Part shown: one piece after another, positions 1 to 11,594 of the stretch
Position numbering within the stretch: position 1 is the first letter of the stretch
How the letters are laid out: each line of letters opens with the position of its first letter
NCBI GenBank assembly: GCA_035771165.1
Contig: JAWNZC010000473.1
Coordinates: forward strand, 5,251,001-5,315,000
Length of the DNA: 64,000 nucleotides
Source of the DNA: Paragorgia papillata
Lineage: Eukaryota; Cnidaria; Anthozoa; Scleralcyonacea; Coralliidae
Direction of reading: 5' to 3'
The notes under the pieces: model-generated
Seen by the model: the letters and a program-made list of their open reading frames with translations, nothing else
What the model was told of the DNA's origin: nothing
Databases searched by the model: none
Translations under genes and position numbers: made by a program

Positions 1-985
1 CTGTCCGGTTTTAAGGCATGCAGCCGGTAAAAAATCTTGAATTCTTGGCAGACACAACAAAATGCACAAGCAAAAAGACCAGCGAGAACAAGAAACCAGT
101 CATTAGCTTAGGCAACATTTCAGTTCAAAATTCAAGTAGCCCGTGTCGATTTAGGCATAAGACATTTCAGAAACTTAAGCTTAATAAACAATAGAAATAA
201 TGAGAAAAAAACAAAAAGCCATATGCATTCAATTCGCTAAAAAAGTTAGCCGTCTAGCAATGGAACGTTTGTAGCATCTCACCGTTTTTCTTGTTGAATG
301 CAGATGTCTGTAATCTTCGCTTTTTTTCTTCATATATTCCGTCCTTGTAATTATAAGACCCTTTTATGTACACCAAGAATGTTGATAATGAATATCTCCA
401 TGTAGATGTCTGAACATCATCTCACTTTTCAACGACGATTTGACGAGGCAAACAACTTTGTTTTTGCACGACCGACAGTAAAAATAGGGAACCCAGTAAA
501 TGTTGTCTGGGAAGCCAGACACTAGAATGGCTTCCTAAAAGTTCTCAATTATTTGTGCCGATTTATTGACTTGCAAAAAACAAAGTTCATATAATAACTT
601 ACTTATTGTCTTCGTTTAAATGGTCTGTTTTAGTTAAATATCAAAGTATTGTCTTTTTGTGGAACTCTATTTCAAAAAACGGCGAAAGACAAAGCAGCTA
701 TAACTTACGTGACCTTCAAACATCGTTTGAAAGCAAGGTCATATATATATTTTACAAATTTATTGACCAAACAAATTAATCACTTCAGAATTGTTTTTAA
801 CTAAGACACTTATGCTCCTCTTTACAATTTACGTAGATAATTGAAAAGGTAAAAAGGTTATAAATAAAAGATAATTCTCAAAACTTCACCAGCTCACTGA
901 CTCGTTGTTGACTTGGCTGTTGACATTTCAAACTGTCAGTGCGTAGCCGGGGGGGCGGACCCTTTTATACGCTCGCTCCGTGTTT
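1..985. other. No gene recognised (left edge)
   Basis: AT-rich sequence with no convincing ORF, RNA gene or clear terminal repeat. It lies outside the fold-back element that begins near 986. A GC-richer stretch near 945-985 leads into that element. It may be host intergenic DNA or an old repeat; nothing visible decides. Confidence 0.4.
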
Positions 986-1290
986 AAAACTTCAGTACGC
1001 GGATACTACGGGTAAAAGTCCGTGGTAAAAAAGTCCTGTACTCATGCACGAATGCCGACACACTTGTTTATAGAGAAAGATGGCTAAAAATTTCGGAACT
1101 ACGCATTGTTGAAATACATCTAGTACGTATGTTGTTAGAAATTTTATAAGCTTTCATTCGGTGTTATAGTTCAAACTTTAGTGTTACCTGTAACTTTTTA
1201 AAATGTTCAAAATGTTCTCACCATTGACCATAAAAGTTTTATTATCATTTCATATGTTCAAAAGGTATGAATCCTTATGAGTCCGTATCA

Positions 1291-2312
1291 CAACCTCGTA
1301 CCCAGGGCCCTCTCTGCTTTCAAAATGGCGCGAGGAGAAGACCCTGGCAAAGGCTTGTCACGTGACACCAATAATTTTGGAATATTTTGATGAGTGACTC
1401 ACACTGTACCGGGGGGCGCGGTACAGTCACTCATAAACAGAGTATAGTTGGCTTGCGTATGTAAACCTATTCAGCGAACTATTTAGGCGCTCAAGAATAA
1501 CCAAACCGTACAAATAAGACATTCTCTTAACAAGTTTATCAAATCAGTTAATGACCGTGTTTAGTAAGAAGCGTCTACACTACAACATATTTAATTTGCT
1601 TTATTATGCAAGCAAGAAGTGTTTATTAATATTTCGGTTTCTGGACTTTCCGAATCTAATTTAAAAAGTTTAGAAATATACAAAGTCAAAGTCTTCAGTG
1701 CTGATCTATATAAATGTTCGTCGATCGAAGAATTGTTGTTGATCGAATATTTGTATAAAAGTACAACCTCAAAGTCAACGAGGAGTCGAGGACAGCAGAT
1801 TCGATTCGAACATGCCGTTAGAGTATAAATCGACAGATACAACAATGAAATTTCCACAAATCCAAAACGTGTGGACAAGAAACATAAATGTGCTATACTG
1901 GACGGTAAATATACTTCCAACAATCAACAGCATTCGAATAGTTTTAGTGTTATGTTCAGTACCTGTAACCGCAGAGCGGGTTTCTGTTTATCCGGCAGTT
2001 TATGATCGTTCGTCGCCTTCGGCTTCATTTCTGGCGATTGACGGCAACAGATATGAATTGTCCAGGAAATGTCGTAAATTTTGAAATATATCTTATTTAC
2101 CGCTCGAATTTAACGTTACCGAACTTGCAAACAACCTTGACGTTTATAAGAACCGAATCAACCGCTCCCCCCAGGACGGGCGAAGCTCAAATTATCCACG
2201 TGACCAAATACTCCAAGAATCTTGGAGTATTTTGTAATCACGTGACCAGCCTTTGCCAGGGTCTTCTCCTCGCGCCATTTTGAAAGCAGAGAGGGCCCTG
2301 GGTACGAGGTTG
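1291..2312. mobile_element. Non-autonomous MULE-type element, copy 1
   Basis: This 1022-bp element has terminal inverted repeats of about 75 bp, starting caacctcgtacccagggccc and ending with the reverse complement. The flanks are tccgtatca (1282-1290) and tccgttatca (2313-2322), a 9-bp target duplication with one later base insertion. Copy 2 at 56178-57170 is closely similar along its length. A 9-bp duplication with long inverted repeats is typical of the Mutator superfamily. The short ORFs inside (1591-2283) are shared with copy 2 but resemble no transposase, so it probably moved in trans. It inserted exactly across the left tip of the P-type element at 2321. Confidence 0.85.
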
Positions 2313-2320
2313 TCCGTTAT

Positions 2321-4915
2321 CACTGATCTCTATAAAAGGACTGGATAGAGCATCTATTGTTCAGCAAGTGATGCCGGAAGTGAGCAGCGGCGGCCATCTT
2401 ACTAGGACCCACTTGGGTCCTAAACAATATGGCGTACATAGGAGTGGAAAGCAGTTTAACGACGTTTTTCGCCAAATTCGAGAAGTTTGCTAAGATTTAC
2501 CACCGAATTAAGGTTCGTAATCTTATTTTATATAATAGTTAAGTGTTTTTAAACTCTTTATTCCTTTTTACAAAGGCTTTTTTTTTTGCGAAAGATACCT
2601 GCCTATGTATTTGCTTCACGAATCACGGTATTAACAAAATAGTCGGTAAAACAAATGTCTTCCAAGTCCGCATGTGTACTTGTTTCTCTCTTTATTTTGT
2701 AGTATAAACGCCATATTATTAAATGGTTTACTGTGATGGGTTTCCTTTAGGTTTTGATTGATTTATTGCCGATTATTAAATCCAAATGGGAATTCAAATT
2801 TGGAAAAGTTTTAGCATAAAACCTTATACATGCAATTTTTTTAATTAGTAAAAATCTTTAACGTGAACGCATATTAAAATTCAGTGAGATATTAATTATA
2901 ATTTGTCTTTTTGAATTAGTATTTTAATTTGGACCCTTGATTTTACTAACTGGTCAATGACTCATTGACTATAAATGGGGTGCCACACTCCCATGGACCC
3001 ATAAATTAGATGCTTGAGTAATATAATACACTGTCTCTAATCTGCTAGGCTAATGACAAGCCTTGGCATTAGTATTGTTTCTAATTTTTAAATAACCAAA
3101 GTAAGTTTGTGCTACTTCAAACGGTTCAGTGGTTCACATGGTTTTCTAATGTAGTATTTTCAGTTTGACTCTTTCAATCACCACTTAGGCAGCATGTGTA
3201 TTTTTCTATTTGTCAGTTTGCTACCCTTGCTTATCTAGTTCAATAGTTCAGCATATCTCACTACTGCTGCAAGTGATCTTTGCTCTATCATCTTAGTAGA
3301 CTGTAATCTTTAGTTTATTACCTTTACAGGCTGTGCACATACATGTAATTGACTTGGCTTTAGTATCAGCTTTTAATACATGTATTTTATTTTGTAGTCC
3401 AGTGGCTCAGGTGTTAATCTGGATACAGATTGTAACCCTATGTAACATTTGCTCTGTTATTATAATAGTTATTGCTGTTCAATGATTAGAGAGATTTCAA
3501 AAAGTGATCACAAGGTTAAGGGTTCAGTTGATTTTTGTTAATACTGTATGCATGTATATATTAAAAGCTTCTATATGTGGTGTGGCATTTCTATAATTTT
3601 AAGTAAATATTTAGTTTTTTTACCACAATTAGCATTACTTGTCTTCCAAAGAACACTATAGTAACTGACTTTTTAACTGGGTTTTTTACCACAAAGGTTA
3701 GCTGTGGTTTCCTTCTCAAGATGGCAAACCCAAATTTTGCTGTACTGAGTCCATTGCAATGCATTTGATAAGGGCAAAAGTCCCCAAAACATAGAGTTTA
3801 TTGACAAGAGAATTCTATGATGGGATTATTGAGAAGCCCTGAACATCAAGATGTGTCATTGAAAGTAGCTTCAACCAAAACAAGAGAATTAATGATAATG
3901 TATTTTCAAATATAGAAATATTAAAAATAGATTATGCAAATGCTCTTGCTGTTTTGTTGTGAATATTTATTTGCAGGTGGCTATTAATCCTATCAGTCAA
4001 TACAGGAAATTATATTTCATTAATGTAATAATAAAACTTGTAGAGTGTCTGGGAGATACTGTTAGAGTTTTAGTTGGCATCCCAGACACTCTGCAGAAAT
4101 GGTAATTTCAACAGGTGCATTTACTTGTAAAAAATGTAAAGTTTAGCTGGGTTTTCATTGAAAAGCCAACCATTTTAAAGCAAAAATTATGATTCAACTT
4201 TAGTGGTATAACTCAAAAAGACAAGTCATACTTTATAATATCTCACTATTATTTATGCCTCCATGAAGGCCTTTATTGTATAAATTGCATTGCAAGATAA
4301 TTTATTTCTATAGATCCATGTGAGTACAAAACCATAAAAAAACAATACACTTCTGATGGCAACAAGGTTGCCTAAAGAAACATATTAAAGGTGGCAAATG
4401 GACTATAAGGTTTTATTCTAGAACTTTTCCAAATTTGAATTCTCATTTGGATTACTCGGCAATAAATCAATCAAAACCTAAAGGAAACCCATTACAGTAA
4501 ACCATTTAATAATATGGCGTTTATACTACAAAATAAAGAGAGAAACAAGTACACGTGCGGACTTGGAAGACATTTGTTTACCGACTATTTTGTTAATACC
4601 GTGATTCGTTAAAGCAAATTCATAGGCAGGTATCTTTCGCAAAAAAAAAGCCTTTGTAAAAGGAATAAAGAGTTTAAAACACTTAACTATTATATAAAAT
4701 AAGATTACGAACCGTAATTAGGTGGTAAATCTTAGCAAACTTCTCGAATTTGGCGAAAAACGTCGTTAAACTGCTTTTCCACTCCTATGTACGCCATATT
4801 GTTTAGGACCCAAGTGGGTCCTAGTAAGATGGCCGCCGCTGCTCACTTCCGGCATCCAAAATTAGGGCGCGAGAAACAATAGATGCGCTATCCAGTCCTT
4901 TTATAGAGATCAGTG
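2321..4915. mobile_element. P-type DNA transposon, non-autonomous, about 500-bp inverted arms
   Basis: The 2.6-kb element starts cactgatctctataaaagg and ends with the reverse complement at 4915. Arms run about 2321-2830 and 4425-4915 with few differences. The right flank gtccgtat (4916-4923) matches 1281-1288, now displaced by the MULE that landed on this element's left tip, which gives an 8-bp target duplication. The same tips and sub-terminal blocks (a gggacccaagtgggtcc-like palindrome next to a cgccatatt motif) occur in the 24824-28030 element. The 1.6-kb interior is AT-rich with no recognisable transposase. The assignment to P rests on the 8-bp duplication, the target preference and the related element's coding remnant. 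Confidence 0.8.
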
Positions 4916-5593
4916 GTCCGTATGACTACCAATTTGCACCAAAAACGTTTTCCTACTTCAACTAGAAATCTGCAAACTTTTCCATTCCTTTCATATTCAA
5001 ATTAGCATCTGTTTAAGAAATATCTGAGGTTCATCTTACCAGAAGTCTTTCTGAACTGCAAACACCAAAACAGCGCAAAAGGCAAAACAAACTTAAGAAA
5101 GACATAAATTTCAGACGGCCGGTCCAGACCAAAATAATGATGTTTTTTTCATATTTTAAAATACTTCCCAGCAAGAAAATTAAAAGTTCTGACATGAATA
5201 ACACTTGACAGTATCCTTTGTTTCAAATATGCAGTTCAGCGTTGTGCGTTTAGTATTTAAAAACAAAATCCAAAATTCTCTAACACTTGTGAGAGTCCAT
5301 TTTCATTATATAATTCTTATTTTACGAACAATGGTGAGAACATTTTGAACATTTTAAAAAGTTACAGGTAACACTAAAATTTGAATTATATACCAAATGA
5401 AAGCTTATAAAATTTCTAACAACATACGTACCCGATGTATTTCAACAATGCGTAGTTCCGAAATTGTTAGCAATCTTTTTCTATAAACACTAATGTGTCG
5501 GCAAAATCGAGAAATGTAAAACCCGGCTTTGCAACTACAGGACTTTTTTGCCACGGACTTTTACCCGTAGTATCCGCTCACTGAAGTTTTAAT

Positions 5594-5818
5594 AACCTCG
5601 TGGTCAAATAATTTTATCTCCAAAGAATCGTTTTCTAAAGTAAATTACTTTGTTTTCTTAACTAAATATTATCTATATAGATAGATAACAATATAAAGTT
5701 AATTAAAAGGTCACACGACAGCCAAGAGTAATTGAATACAGGAGCCCGAGGGTCGCAAGGACGGGAGGGCTAATTTCCCGGGGGCACTTACTTTCAAAAT
5801 GGCGCCGGGGGTCGCGAC
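5594..5818. other. Spacer between two transposons
   Basis: AT-rich stretch followed by a GC-rich block (5740-5818) containing an aaaatggcgcc motif and ending in gtcgcgac, the 8-bp target of the adjacent element. No gene is seen. Confidence 0.4.
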
Positions 5819-5977
5819 CACTGACCTATATATATAACTGGACTGTGGGTGCTGGCCAAAAATGTGTCCCCATTTTCACTTTCAAAATGGCGGCATTTAT
5901 GGGTCCTTCTGCTAATGGTAGCGACCACTGACATGTACTTATGGCAGCAAAAAATAATATTGATGTAAATACAAAGC

Positions 5978-6172
5978 GATTTTCTGGCTTCCCCAGAGGT
6001 GAATAAAATCGTCTGGCGTTAGCCAGAATAAAATACTAAAGACCAATTCGGACAGGAAAGAGTTAGAGAGATAGTTTATAAATCGATCCTGTCCGAGGGC
6101 TTCCTCAGAGGTGAATAAAATCGTCCAGCATCAGCCAGAATAAAATACTAAAGACCAATTCGGGCAGGAAAC
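5978..6172. repeat. Two direct copies of a ~100-bp dispersed repeat (third at 7982-8080)
   Basis: Both copies contain gaggtgaataaaatcgtc followed by a gttagccagaataaaatact-like stretch and a caggaaa tail. The third copy lies on the other side of the nested MULE. All three are within the 5819-8165 element, so this is an internal sub-repeat. Confidence 0.75.
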
Positions 6173-6348
6173 CGGGCTGACTCGTGTCACGAAATTCTTT
6201 CCTCGGGCACAAAAAAAGATTTTAATCAACGTTAGGATTAGTTTACATCTAAACTAAACCAATTCTTCTTTGTACGTTTAGTTTATGCGAGTTTCAAAAC
6301 CACAGTAAGATCCTAATCAATCGCGTGAGCCCAGTTAACCGGGCCAGC

Positions 6349-7946
6349 CAACCTGGTACCCAGGGTCTTATCTCCGCTCCCCCACCCCCGCCCACCGCTG
6401 CGAAAAGACCCTGGTCCAGGCTGGTCACGTGCTGCCCAAAATATGGGCAGTACAAAATAAATTTAGTGTGGGTAGGGTGGTACAAAAAACTTTCTCGACT
6501 TACCGACCGGAGTAGTGTTTATACAAAACGCAAAACATCTGGCCCAGATGAAATGTCACGACTCACGAAAGGTGCACAACGGCTTGGAGAAACAATCCGA
6601 AACGAGATATGATTTAATAAGAATGCCAAAGTCTCAAAGATCAATATTTTGCTGGCTTTGTAGCGCTGGCGACATGTGTTATTGATGGGAGAATATTCGT
6701 TTTAAGCATTCGAATCGCGAGGCTTTTAATAACTGGACTTATTCACTTAAATACTCGCTTAAATATAACGGCAGCTTTCCGTGTGGTATTCAACAACGTA
6801 CAGGTGAAACACATACGTATTTTATTGTTTATATTGAGAGTTTGAAACAGTCTTCCATTTCATTATCAACTGTGAGGTTTACTGTGCTGCGTTGTATTAG
6901 CTAACCGTGGTTGTTTTGACCATTTCTCATGCGGACAAAATTATGGTCAGTCGTTCACGAACATGATAATTGATAAATATATTTGATATAAAATGCCAAT
7001 TTTCAAGTTCATTTTAAAAAGGTTAGTCGATATCCGTACCTATTATATTTTAAACAATTGGCGAGGAACTATAATTTAATGCGACGTGTTATTATTATTA
7101 GTCCGAAAAGCGGTGGGTATTAGGTTGTTGCGTTTAAAACGATCAAAACTAAAAGATGCGTAACAAGTTAACTTGAACGGGGGTTTCTTTATCGGACAAG
7201 AAGTTTGTGACAGCAAAGAAGCAGAAAAATCGATAAGACTCGCCCGCTTTCTTGAAGTCTACTGAAAGTACTATTTATTTAATCAGAATTGCAGACAACA
7301 AAGGTTCAACATTTCACCTTTGCCTTATTAAATGTGTCTAGTGTCTTGCTATAGCACTATATATAGAATGATCTTGGTTTCAAATATTTTACTATTTTAG
7401 TACTGTTTATTTTTGTTTATTTGTCGTTGATTAATACAATTGTTCGGTATTTTAATGTACTTTGCCGAATGGAGGAGCGGCAACAGTTTTCGCAGTGGCG
7501 TATTCATATTTCATGATCAAGCGACGAAAGATCAAATTTGCGGAATAACTGGAGTTTATATAAATAGAAAAATGATAATAAGATATGGATTAATCGACTA
7601 TATATTGTATAATTTAAGCACCCAGGTTGACGATTATTTAACGAATGGGAACATCAAAAACTTTCTTCATTGTAAACTTAAATAAACACAGCGATTTATT
7701 ATAAACTAGTTTCAATTTTAAAATCGTATTACAGGTTTAACCATTCATTTCAAAATCTAATACCAGAAAACAAAACACATACGTATACATGCATTTATTC
7801 GACTATTCCAGCGAGGTCAAGCATTGATACACAGGGGACACTCCCACAGTCGAAACTTTTGATAGACGACACGTGACCAGCCCGGACCAGGGTCTTTTCG
7901 CAGCGGTGGGCGGGGGAGCGGAGATAAGACCCTGGGTACGAGGTTG
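6349..7946. mobile_element. Non-autonomous MULE-type element A (nested)
   Basis: This 1598-bp element has terminal inverted repeats of about 75 bp (caacctggtacccagggtct at the left, its near-complement at the right). It is flanked by an exact 9-bp duplication, cgggccagc (6340-6348 and 7947-7955). It shares the caacctSgtacccaggg tip with the elements at 1291 and 56178 but has a different body, so it is a subfamily. It is nested in the 5819-8165 element. An 81-residue ORF at 7440-7685 is partly conserved in sister B but has no recognised domain and is not a transposase. Confidence 0.88.
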
Positions 7947-8173
7947 CGGGCCAGCCCGGCTCATGTAAACAGGCCATAGTTTATAAATTGTTCCTGTCCG
8001 AGGACTTTCCCAGAGGTGAATAAAATCGTCTGGCGTTAGCCAGAATAAAATACTAAAGACCAATTCGGACAGGAAAGAGTTAATGCATGCACGGTTGGTC
8101 ATTGTTAATTTCTTGTGGAACGCAGTTCCACAAGCACGCAGTCCAGTTATATATATAGGTCAGTGGTCGCGAG

Positions 8174-8261
8174 CACTGATCTCTAGTCGCGAGGCCGACA
8201 TTTCACGAGGACGCTTACATCAAAGGTGCCGACACTGAGTCGGACTTCTGTGGCTCAGGCG
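8174..8261. repeat. Left part of a dispersed repeat interrupted by MULE B
   Basis: The segment from cactgatctctagtcgcgag to gctcaggcg continues after MULE B at 9873 (gcaattttcaacatcaaacc...). The uninterrupted version is at about 57173-57303. The left edge has the P-type tip sequence cactgatctc preceded by gtcgcgag. Confidence 0.8.
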
Positions 8262-9863
8262 CAACCTCGTACCCAGGGTCTTATCTCCGCTCTCCCGCCC
8301 ACCGCTGCAAAAAGACCCTGGTCCAGGCTGGTCACGTGTCGTCTATCAAAATTTTCGACTGTGGGAGTGTCCCCTGTGTATCAATGCTTGACCTCGCTGG
8401 AATAGTCGAAGAAATGCATGTATACGTATGTTGTTTTGTTTTCTGGTATTAGATTTTGAAATGAATGGTTAAACCAGTGATACGATTTTAAAATTGAAAC
8501 AAGTTGTTTTGACAGCTATTGTTTTTAGTTTATAATAAATCGCTGTGTTTATTTAAGTTTACAATGAAGAAAGTTTTTGATGTTCCCATTCGTTTAATAA
8601 TCGTCAACCTGGGCGCTTAAATTATACAATATATAGTCGATTAATCGATATCTTATTATCATTTTTCTATTTATATAAACTCCAGTTACTCCGCAAATTT
8701 GATCTTTCGTCGCTTGATCATGAAATATGAATACGCCACTGCGAAAACTGTTGCCGCTCCTCAATCGAACAATTGTATTAATCAAAGACAAATAAACAAA
8801 AATAAACAGTACTAAAATAGTAAAATATTTGAAACCAAGATCATTCTATATATAGTGCTATAGCAAGACACTAGACACATTTAATAAGGCAAAGGTGAAA
8901 TGTTGAACCTTTGTTGTCTGCATTTCTGATTAAATAAATAGTACTTTCAGTAGACTTCAAGAAAGCGGGCGAGTCTTATCGATTTTTCTGCTTCTTTGCT
9001 GTCACAAACTTCTTGTCCTATTAAGAAACCCCGTTCAAGTTAACTTGTTACGTATCTTTTAGTTTTGATCGTTTTAAACGCAACAACCTTATTCCCGCCG
9101 CTTTTCGGACTATTAATAATAACACGTCGCATTAAATTATAGTTCCTCGCCAATTGTTTAAAATATAATAGGTACGGATATCGACTAACCTTTTTAAAAT
9201 GAACTTGAAAATTGGCATTTTATATCAAATATTTTTATCAATTATCATGTTCTTGAACGAATGACCATAATTTTGTCCGCATGAGAAATGGTCAAAAACA
9301 ACCACGATTACCTAATACAACGCAGCACAGTAAACCTCACAGTTGATAATGAAATGGAAGACTGTTTCAAACTCTCAATATAAACAATAAAATACGTATG
9401 TGTTTCACCTGTACGTTGTTGAATACCACACGTGAAAGCTGCCGTTATATTTAAGCGAGTATTTAAGTGAATACGTCCAGTTATTAAAAGCCTCGCGATT
9501 CGAATGCTTAAAACGAATATTCTCCCATCAATAACACATGTCGCCAGCGCTATAAAGCCAGCAAAATATTGATCTTTGAGACTTTGGCATTCTTATTAAA
9601 TTATATCTCGTTTCGGATTGTTTCTCCAAGCCGTTGTGCACCTTTCGTGAGTCGTGACATTTCATCTGACCAGATGTTTTGCGTTTTATAAACACTATAC
9701 TCCGGTCGGTAAGTCGAGAAAGTTTTTTGTACCACCCTACCCACACTAAATTTATTTTGTACTGCCCATATTTTGGGCAGCACGTGACCAGCCTGGACCA
9801 GGGTCTTTTCGCAGCGGTGGGCGGGGGCGGGGGAGCCGAGATAAGACCCTGGGTACCAGGTTG
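8262..9863. mobile_element. Non-autonomous MULE-type element B, inverted sister of A
   Basis: This 1602-bp element is nearly the reverse complement of element A along its whole length. It is flanked by the exact 9-bp duplication gctcaggcg (8253-8261 and 9864-9872). The target before insertion is preserved at 57.25 kb, where one gctcaggcg joins the two flanks directly. No transposase is encoded; the short ORFs in the arms come from the terminal repeat. With element A it makes a palindrome of about 3.5 kb around a 315-bp centre. Confidence 0.9.
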
Positions 9864-9872
9864 GCTCAGGCG

Positions 9873-11570
9873 TGCAATTTTCAACATCAAACCGGAAGTT
9901 CTATTGTTTCAGAGCGGAGTTCTACAGCCCTCTCCCTTTCCAGTGGCTATAATCTACTCTATATACTATCAATACTACTAGAAGTTACTATCGCAAGGGA
10001 AGTGCTGCCTCAAAAGCCATGGGAAGCCTCATTTTTTATTAAATTTCAAAAATGAACCCTGGGATTGATTATATAAATACACATTTTTTCAATTCTTTTA
10101 ATTATATTTAAATACAGCAGACTTAAATTACAAATAACTATCACTTAATGTATCGGAATATAATTGGCAAGGCTTTTGACTGCATACACAGTATACTACA
10201 TACATTATGACTATGTGTTGATGTTTGGTAAACAAATTTATGATAAATCACTGTCACTATAAATCATGCTTCTTACTGTGACAAAGCTGTCAGTGGAATC
10301 CGGAGTGTCTGATATGTTATGGCAAAGCAAGCGCCAAACAAATAGGCACTGACTAAATAAATACCAGAAATGGTATGTAACAGATGTTTACAGTATTTGT
10401 TGCTCCATTGTTTATATTGTCTAACTTTTATTGGAGTTTTTGTTGAGAATGCAATACTTTCAAGGAGATCTTTGTGATGTATATTAAGTCATTGCACATG
10501 TCCACAACTCCACATATACTGTAATTGTTGTTTGGGAATACACCACTGTAACCATTGTATTTTATTTTCCCAAAGAACTTGTAATATTGTATTTACTGCA
10601 TAGTGCATACCAAATATGGTTATCCATGGCACACCCATGGCACACAAATAATTTCCATTGTGCACTGAATTTTCACAAAGTGAACAATTCCATTGTCCAC
10701 TGAATTTTCACAAAGCTGAGGGAAATAATTTCTTGAAGACAGTTCCATGTACAGTTCATTACATATACAGTGTATCCACAACAGCTTTGTGCACGAATGC
10801 ATTGTCAGGGCCGCCGAGAGCCATGATGGGCCCCGGGGTAAGTCGGATCGCGTCGAAGCCTTGGCCCTTCTAGGGGGGTCTGGGGGCATGTCTCCAGAAA
10901 ATTTTGAATTTTTAGACGGCCAGGAGGCCACTTTGGGCTATTTTGAATGTAAGAATAGGGTTAATTTCTAGCTTTCACTTTGGCCCAGGCCCTAGACTGT
11001 GGTAGCGGGCCCCTTGTGTGGTCCGGGCCCTGGGGCAGTTGCCCTGGCTACCCTCCCCTCTCGGCGGTACTGTGCATTGTAGAAACCACTGTAGATTATT
11101 TCCTCAAATCCAAGTCAGATGTTGATAGTATATGTGATCATAGTATAAATAGATGTAGTCCCAAAGGTTGAGGAGATAGTATATTCATATAATATACAGT
11201 AAACAAAGAACATGTCTTTTTTAGTTTCCTTATTGAAGGAAGTGATAATCCATTTCTGTTGAGACAGATTGTTCATTATTATTTTGTTGCTACCAGACAT
11301 TGCGTACTGCCCTCCATCAGAATTAAAATCTATAAAGACAAAAAAAATGGATTTGTTAGCATGCATAGTTAAAAAAAACAGACAGACGAATAAAATAAAT
11401 AGGTATGAGTGGTGGGACGTGGGACTGAATTTTGGGAGAGACTAATAATTTATGCTGTAGAAGAGATATCTAGTCTTACCATTCTTCACCTTGCCAACCA
11501 TCGAATTTTCATACATACAGACTAGTGATAGTAATATAAGTTAATTAAAGTAGGCCTAATTTCATTTTAA
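9873..11570. other. AT-rich stretch without recognised gene; one repeat fragment
   Basis: The first 40 bases belong to the repeat interrupted by MULE B. The rest is AT-rich without a convincing ORF. At about 10808-10935 there is a GC-rich fragment containing cttctaggggggtctggggg and an agaaaattttgaatttttaga block. Related fragments occur at 17190-17240, 52515-52610 and 62600-62680. Small direct repeats (actgaattttcacaaag) lie at 10664 and 10701. Confidence 0.5.
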
Positions 11571-11575
11571 AAAAT

Positions 11576-11594
11576 GAAATGTGTAACACATTTC
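11576..11594. repeat. Perfect short hairpin at the end of the Helitron remnant
   Basis: gaaatgtgtaacacatttc is a perfect palindrome with a 9-bp stem. It overlaps the stop codon that ends the helicase reading frame on the minus strand. A hairpin near the 3' end is a Helitron hallmark, but no convincing CTRR terminus was identified beyond it, so the role is only suggested. Confidence 0.4.

Larger units (their letters stand above)
986..5593. mobile_element. Old fold-back DNA element hosting later insertions
   Basis: The left arm (about 986-1262) and right arm (about 5317-5593) are diverged inverted copies. For example, ggatactacgggtaaaagtc near 1001 has its reverse complement near 5555-5575, and the blocks around 1078-1220 match 5335-5505 in reverse. 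The interior has been split by a P-type element (2321-4915), itself hit by a MULE (1291-2312). The arms also resemble those of the 17250-18165 element, so this is a dispersed family. No coding sequence is visible. The exact tips and target duplication are not resolved, and the arms are diverged, suggesting an old insertion. Confidence 0.65.
5819..8165. mobile_element. P-type element with perfect 27-bp inverted termini, interrupted by a MULE
   Basis: The left tip 5819-5845 (cactgacctatatatataac...) and right tip 8139-8165 are perfect reverse complements over 27 bp. The flanks gtcgcgac (5811-5818) and gtcgcgag (8166-8173) form an 8-bp target duplication with one change. A 1.6-kb MULE occupies 6349-7946, so the element itself is only about 750 bp and non-autonomous. 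Its body carries three copies of a roughly 90-110 bp repeat (5978-6063, 6085-6172, 7982-8080). A further tip-like start, cactgacatg preceded by gtagcgac, occurs at 5931. No transposase is present. Confidence 0.8.

Noticed and set aside
1591..2283. Several ORFs shared by the 1.3-kb and 56.2-kb loci
   Set aside because: Their conservation is explained by two copies of the same non-autonomous MULE. The ORFs differ by indels and resemble no transposase.
6294..6612. ORFs containing a proline-rich PPPPPTAAKRPW segment, repeated at 7.9 and 9.8 kb
   Set aside because: They are translations of the MULE terminal repeat, occurring at every copy and running out into flanking DNA.
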